From Palsa-1392 sp036493915 (lineage in GTDB: Bacteria > Verrucomicrobiota > Verrucomicrobiia > Chthoniobacterales > UBA10450): a stretch of 13,692 nucleotides of DNA. The notes beneath the pieces are model-generated. The model was not told the DNA's origin, did no database searches, and saw only the letters and a program-made list of their open reading frames with translations. The stretch lies in the NCBI GenBank assembly GCA_036493915.1, contig DASXPA010000052.1:1-13692 (forward strand), read 5' to 3'. A program made the translations under genes and the position numbers. This document shows positions 13,345 to 13,692 of this stretch, in pieces (position 1 is the stretch's first letter; every line of letters starts with the position of its first letter).

Positions 13345-13692
13345 ATGGAAACCGCCACGCGTTGGAAGCAAGGTTTAGAGAGCTTTTGCGCCGGTCTCAC
13401 CCTGCTCCAACAGGGGCGGAAGCCGGGGCCGACGGTCCTCAATCGTTTGGAAGTGGAAGGCGTCATCCACCGCTTCGAATACACCCTTGACCTGGCTTGG
13501 AAGGTTGCCCGCGATTTTCTCGAGGAATCCGGGCTCCGAATCGCTCCGCGCACACCGCGCGAAGTGCTGCGGCAGGCGGCCGCGGCGCAGATCGTGGACG
13601 ACGGCCAGGTCTGGATCGACATGCTCAACCATCGGACCCTGCTGGCGCACAACTACGGCGGCGTTGTCTTCAACGAAGTCGCGGAAGCGCTG
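13345..13692 (+). CDS. HI0074/HepT-like nucleotidyltransferase partner protein (partial)
   Basis: The frame opens at ATG 13345 and runs off the right edge after 116 codons without a stop. It shows the HI0074 family pattern: TRWKQGLESFCAGLTLL, then VEGVIHRFEYTLDLAWKVARDFLEESG (about 38-64), PRTPREVLRQAAAAQIVDD and WIDMLNHRTLLAHNYGG. The last contains RTLLAHNY, an Rx4HxY motif, shared with HepT-type HEPN toxins. In known HEPN/MNT pairs this protein is joined with a minimal nucleotidyltransferase that modifies it; that gene is usually adjacent and should lie just beyond the window, since no such gene lies upstream. Family length is about 125-145, so most of the protein is present. There is no Shine-Dalgarno. 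Confidence 0.8.
   Translation, partial: METATRWKQGLESFCAGLTLLQQGRKPGPTVLNRLEVEGVIHRFEYTLDLAWKVARDFLEESGLRIAPRTPREVLRQAAAAQIVDDGQVWIDMLNHRTLLAHNYGGVVFNEVAEAL

Noticed and set aside
1..13692. CRISPR array, tRNA, rRNA or insertion sequence
   Set aside because: I found no regularly spaced repeats with unique spacers, no cloverleaf with anticodon arm, no rRNA-like sequence and no transposase gene in any frame. The repeats present are short hairpins, octamers and a 9-mer.

Overview
The window looks like chromosomal DNA of a GC-rich environmental bacterium, most probably Verrucomicrobiota (Chthoniobacterales/Spartobacteria type). This rests on gene content and style: a DUF1501 remnant, a FlgD-Ig plus beta-propeller secreted protein, weak or absent Shine-Dalgarno sequences, and gaps filled with short hairpins and TTGAAGGG octamers. 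No rRNA, tRNA or other marker gene is present, so the taxonomy is an inference.

Region 1 (1-377): the last 49 codons of a plus-strand sulfite-oxidase-type molybdoenzyme, then a 225-bp convergent gap holding two copies of a double hairpin in inverted orientation (a REP/BIME-like layout).

Region 2 (378-7139, all minus strand) reads as a run of six co-directional genes: prmA-like methyltransferase, tandem-domain nucleoside diphosphate kinase, aspartate aminotransferase, GH57 glucan branching enzyme, a secreted FlgD-Ig/propeller protein and a DEDDy exonuclease. Most gaps are under 100 bp and the last two genes overlap by 4 bp (GTGA). The N-terminal NDK domain lacks the catalytic His. The GH57 gene opens with a TTG codon at the edge of an octamer repeat.

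Region 3 (7140-9202): a frameshifted C-terminal remnant of a DUF1501 gene, then plus-strand genes for a thioredoxin-like [2Fe-2S] ferredoxin, a single-domain response regulator and a secreted SRPBCC/START-like protein.

Region 4 (9203-13692) is accessory and loosely packed: a secreted DUF4440-like protein and a DUF892 ferritin-like protein (minus), a single-pass membrane protein (plus), an O-methyltransferase remnant (minus), a Tat-exported hemerythrin (plus), and the start of an HI0074/HepT-like nucleotidyltransferase partner running off the right edge. Four of its gaps carry members of a hairpin family whose stems differ by paired changes.

The most striking signal is not a gene. The 9-mer GCCTAACGA (reverse TCGTTAGGC) occurs nine times exactly and at least seven more times with one mismatch, where chance predicts about 0.1 exact copies. 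It lies in several reading frames and between genes, and forces the unusual codons AGG (Arg) and TTA (Leu). It behaves like a genome-wide DNA word, such as an uptake sequence, Chi-like or segregation signal, or methylation site. I know of no such description for this lineage.
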